From: Paracoccus saliphilus | GTDB lineage: Bacteria > Pseudomonadota > Alphaproteobacteria > Rhodobacterales > Rhodobacteraceae | DNA length: 64,000 bases | Assembly: GCF_028553805.1 (NCBI RefSeq) | Contig: NZ_CP067140.1 | Coordinates: 3,658,001-3,722,000, forward strand | Direction: 5' to 3' | Shown: in pieces, positions 62,102 through 64,000 of the stretch | Layout of the letters: every line of letters starts with the position of its first letter | Position numbering within the stretch: the first letter of the stretch is position 1 | Notes under the pieces: generated by a model | Told to the model about the DNA's origin: nothing | Database searches by the model: none | The model's input: the letters and a program-made list of their open reading frames with translations, nothing else | Translations under genes and position numbers: made by a program

Positions 62102-63901
62102 TCAGGACAGATGATGCACTTCCTGCAGCTTGTAGACGGGGGTCTCGATCCCCTCCATCCGCGCCTTGAGCTGCAATGCCAGATACAGCGAGTAATGCCG
62201 CGACTGGTGCAGGTTGCCGCCGTGGAACCACAGCGCCTCCTGCTGGGTGGGTTTCCACATGTTGCGCTGCTCGCCTTCCCACGGACCGGGATCCTTGGTG
62301 GTGTCAGAACCGAGACCCCAAACCTTGCCGACCTTGTCCGCGATCTCCTGCCCCATCAGGTCGGCGGCCCAGCCATTCATCGAGCCATAGCCGGTGGCAT
62401 AAACGATCAGATCTGCGGGCAGTACCTCGCCCGTGTCCAGCTTGATGCCATCGGGAACGATCTCGGTCACTTGACCCTTGGCCAGCTTGACCTTGCCGTC
62501 GATAATCAACTGGCTTGCACCTACATCAATGTAATAGCCGGAACCGCGGCGCAGATATTTCATGAACAGGCCCGAGCCGTCATCGCCCCAGTCCAGCTTG
62601 AACCCGGCTTTTTCCAGCCCGTCATAGAACGCCTTGTCCCGTTCGCGCATCTGGTCGTAGAGCGGAATCTGCCATTCATGCATGATCTTGTAGGGCAGCG
62701 AGGCAAAGATCAGGTCGGCCTTTTCCGTAGTCACGCCGTTCTGCACCGCCTGCTCGGAATACAGACCGCCAAGCCCGATATCCATCAGCGTGTCCGAGCG
62801 GACGATATGCGTGCTGGACCTTTGAATCATCGTCACGTCGACGTCATGCTCCCACAACGCGGCGGCGATGTCGTGGGCCGAGTTGTTCGAGCCGATGATC
62901 ACAACCTTCTTGCCCTTGTAGGCGTCAGGGCCGGGATGCTGCGATGAGTGTTGTTGCTCACCCTTGAAACTGTCGGCGCCGGGGAATTTCGGCACATTCG
63001 GCTTGCCCGACATGCCGGTGGCCAGCACCAGCTGTTTCGGCTTCAACACCACCTCTTCGCCGTCGCGATCCACCGCGACGGTCCATTCCTTTGTCGCCTC
63101 GTCATAGCTGGCGCGCTGGCAGGTGCTGCGCGTCCAGTAGTTCAGCTCCATGACCTTGGCATACATCTCCAGCCAGTCGCCCACCTTGTCCTTGGGCGTA
63201 AAGACCGGCCAGTTGTCGGGAAATTTGATATAAGGCAGGTGGTCGTACCAGACCGGGTCATGCAGGCACAGCGACTTGTAACGTTTGCGCCACTGGTCGC
63301 CGGGGCGGTCGTGCTTGTCCAGTACGATGGTCGGCACGCCAAGCTGCCGCAACCTCGCGCCAAGGGCGATGCCGCCCTGTCCGCCGCCGATGATGACCGT
63401 ATATGGCTGGCGGCTATAGCCCAACTCGGCGGCCTCGACCTCGCGCTCCTCCTTCCAGCTTTGCCGGTTCTTGCCTGCGCCGTGTTTCGCGCCCAAGGGC
63501 CGGGCAAAGCCCTTGGCCTCCTCATGGCCCTTGAGTTCCTGCATAGCGGTCAGCAGGGTCCAGATCCTGCCGTCGCGCAGGCGGACAAGGCCATACCCCC
63601 GCGCCGCGGCGGTCTCGAAGGTGATCCAAGCAGTAACTACCCCATCCTCTTCTGCGGGAACTTCGTTTTCGGCCAGTTTCCAACCGGTCGGCTTTGTCGT
63701 TCTAAGCTGCGCACGCAGCATGTCGGCAACCTGGCCCTGCCCCTCCATGGTGCGCAGGTTCCAGGTAAAAGCGACCAGATCGCGCCAGTAGCAATCCGTC
63801 ACGAACATTTGCGCGGCGCGGTCTATATCGCCGGCCTCCAGTGCCGCGCCGAATTCGTCCAGCACGTTCTGCACGTGGTCTGACAATGCGGAATCAAGCA
63901 T
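62102..63901 (-). CDS. Flavin-containing monooxygenase with N-terminal NTF2-like domain
   Basis: This 599-residue protein has an NTF2-like domain in residues 1-125 (FVTDCYWRDLVAFTWN), then a class B flavoprotein monooxygenase. The FAD motif is VIIGGGQGGIALGARLRQLG, and the family fingerprint F-x-G-x-x-x-HS-x-x-x shows as FKGEQQHSSQHPG. The NADPH motif is VVIIGSNNSAHDIAAAL and the late ATG motif LIVYATGYGSMN. It inserts oxygen at a carbonyl or heteroatom using NADPH. The fused NTF2 domain may shape the active site. Bases 63902-64000 are its upstream region. Confidence 0.85.
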   Translation of the reverse strand: MLDSALSDHVQNVLDEFGAALEAGDIDRAAQMFVTDCYWRDLVAFTWNLRTMEGQGQVADMLRAQLRTTKPTGWKLAENEVPAEEDGVVTAWITFETAAARGYGLVRLRDGRIWTLLTAMQELKGHEEAKGFARPLGAKHGAGKNRQSWKEEREVEAAELGYSRQPYTVIIGGGQGGIALGARLRQLGVPTIVLDKHDRPGDQWRKRYKSLCLHDPVWYDHLPYIKFPDNWPVFTPKDKVGDWLEMYAKVMELNYWTRSTCQRASYDEATKEWTVAVDRDGEEVVLKPKQLVLATGMSGKPNVPKFPGADSFKGEQQHSSQHPGPDAYKGKKVVIIGSNNSAHDIAAALWEHDVDVTMIQRSSTHIVRSDTLMDIGLGGLYSEQAVQNGVTTEKADLIFASLPYKIMHEWQIPLYDQMRERDKAFYDGLEKAGFKLDWGDDGSGLFMKYLRRGSGYYIDVGASQLIIDGKVKLAKGQVTEIVPDGIKLDTGEVLPADLIVYATGYGSMNGWAADLMGQEIADKVGKVWGLGSDTTKDPGPWEGEQRNMWKPTQQEALWFHGGNLHQSRHYSLYLALQLKARMEGIETPVYKLQEVHHLS

Positions 63902-64000
63902 GTTTTCCTCCCAAGACTGAAATTCCTCCGGGAGACAGGCTGTGACAGATCGGAGTCCGCGGCCAGAAAAATTGCCGTATCCGGCCGGGCGAGGGCGAAC

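Noticed and set aside
61238..62947. Open frame of 569 codons on the plus strand
   Set aside because: It is antisense to the dehydrogenase and monooxygenase genes, whose motifs are clear; its own translation has no recognisable domain.

Overview
The window looks like chromosome (or a large replicon) of an alphaproteobacterium of the Rhodobacteraceae, most likely Paracoccus or a close relative. This is inferred from the GC-rich coding style, the zur-znuCB/znuA and hemP arrangement, and the IS types (IS5, IS3, IS1182, IS66, IS200/IS605). I cannot fix the species without a search.

Region 1 (1-7.3 kb) holds two unrecognised small membrane-anchored genes, then a leftward translationally coupled operon: ketosynthase III-like enzyme, NAD-dependent epimerase/reductase, metallo-beta-lactamase (MBL) fold hydrolase, F390-synthetase-like adenylating enzyme and a decayed siderophore-interacting protein. 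A divergent TetR regulator and a coupled sulfotransferase-like gene face it across two copies of TGAAC-N3-GTTCA. The MBL gene is broken by an exact 50-bp tandem duplication.

Region 2 (8.3-24.2 kb), bounded by IS remnants, is a putative fructosamine (Amadori compound) catabolic locus. It has FrlB-, FrlC- and FrlD-like enzymes, a complete CUT1 sugar ABC transporter and a DAO-type flavoenzyme. Next to it lie an amino-acid-type ABC importer, a Gfo/Idh/MocA oxidoreductase and a second DAO enzyme. Two LacI-family regulators with nearly the same recognition helix sit beside matching palindromes.

Region 3 (24.2-35.1 kb) is an IS graveyard enclosing a metal- or stress-type ECF sigma system: sigma factor, one-TM anti-sigma candidate, periplasmic sensor, RcnB-like protein, EF-hand protein and an RND efflux pair. 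Three promoters of the form GCGACGGAAA-N13-CGTATAA precede the RcnB gene, the sigma gene and the EF-hand gene. The region ends at an integrase remnant next to tRNA-Gly(TCC).

Region 4 (35.1-41.6 kb) is core-like: HAD phosphatase, tadA, a pseudouridine synthase with a long basic tail, hemP, and the zinc uptake system with Zur boxes. Region 5 (41.6-54.8 kb) mixes remnants with divergent regulator-target pairs: MerR/class IV aminotransferase, LysR/azoreductase, LysR/MFS with an SGNH hydrolase, ArsR/hydrolase, and LysR/nitroreductase with an EamA exporter. Region 6 (55-64 kb) has an IS3 element, a glutathione S-transferase, a chimeric IS1182 copy, an IS3 fragment, a truncated GntR gene, a butanediol-type dehydrogenase and a flavin monooxygenase. 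A 496-bp segment is repeated in direct orientation at 25.3 and 59.4 kb, bracketing about 34 kb.
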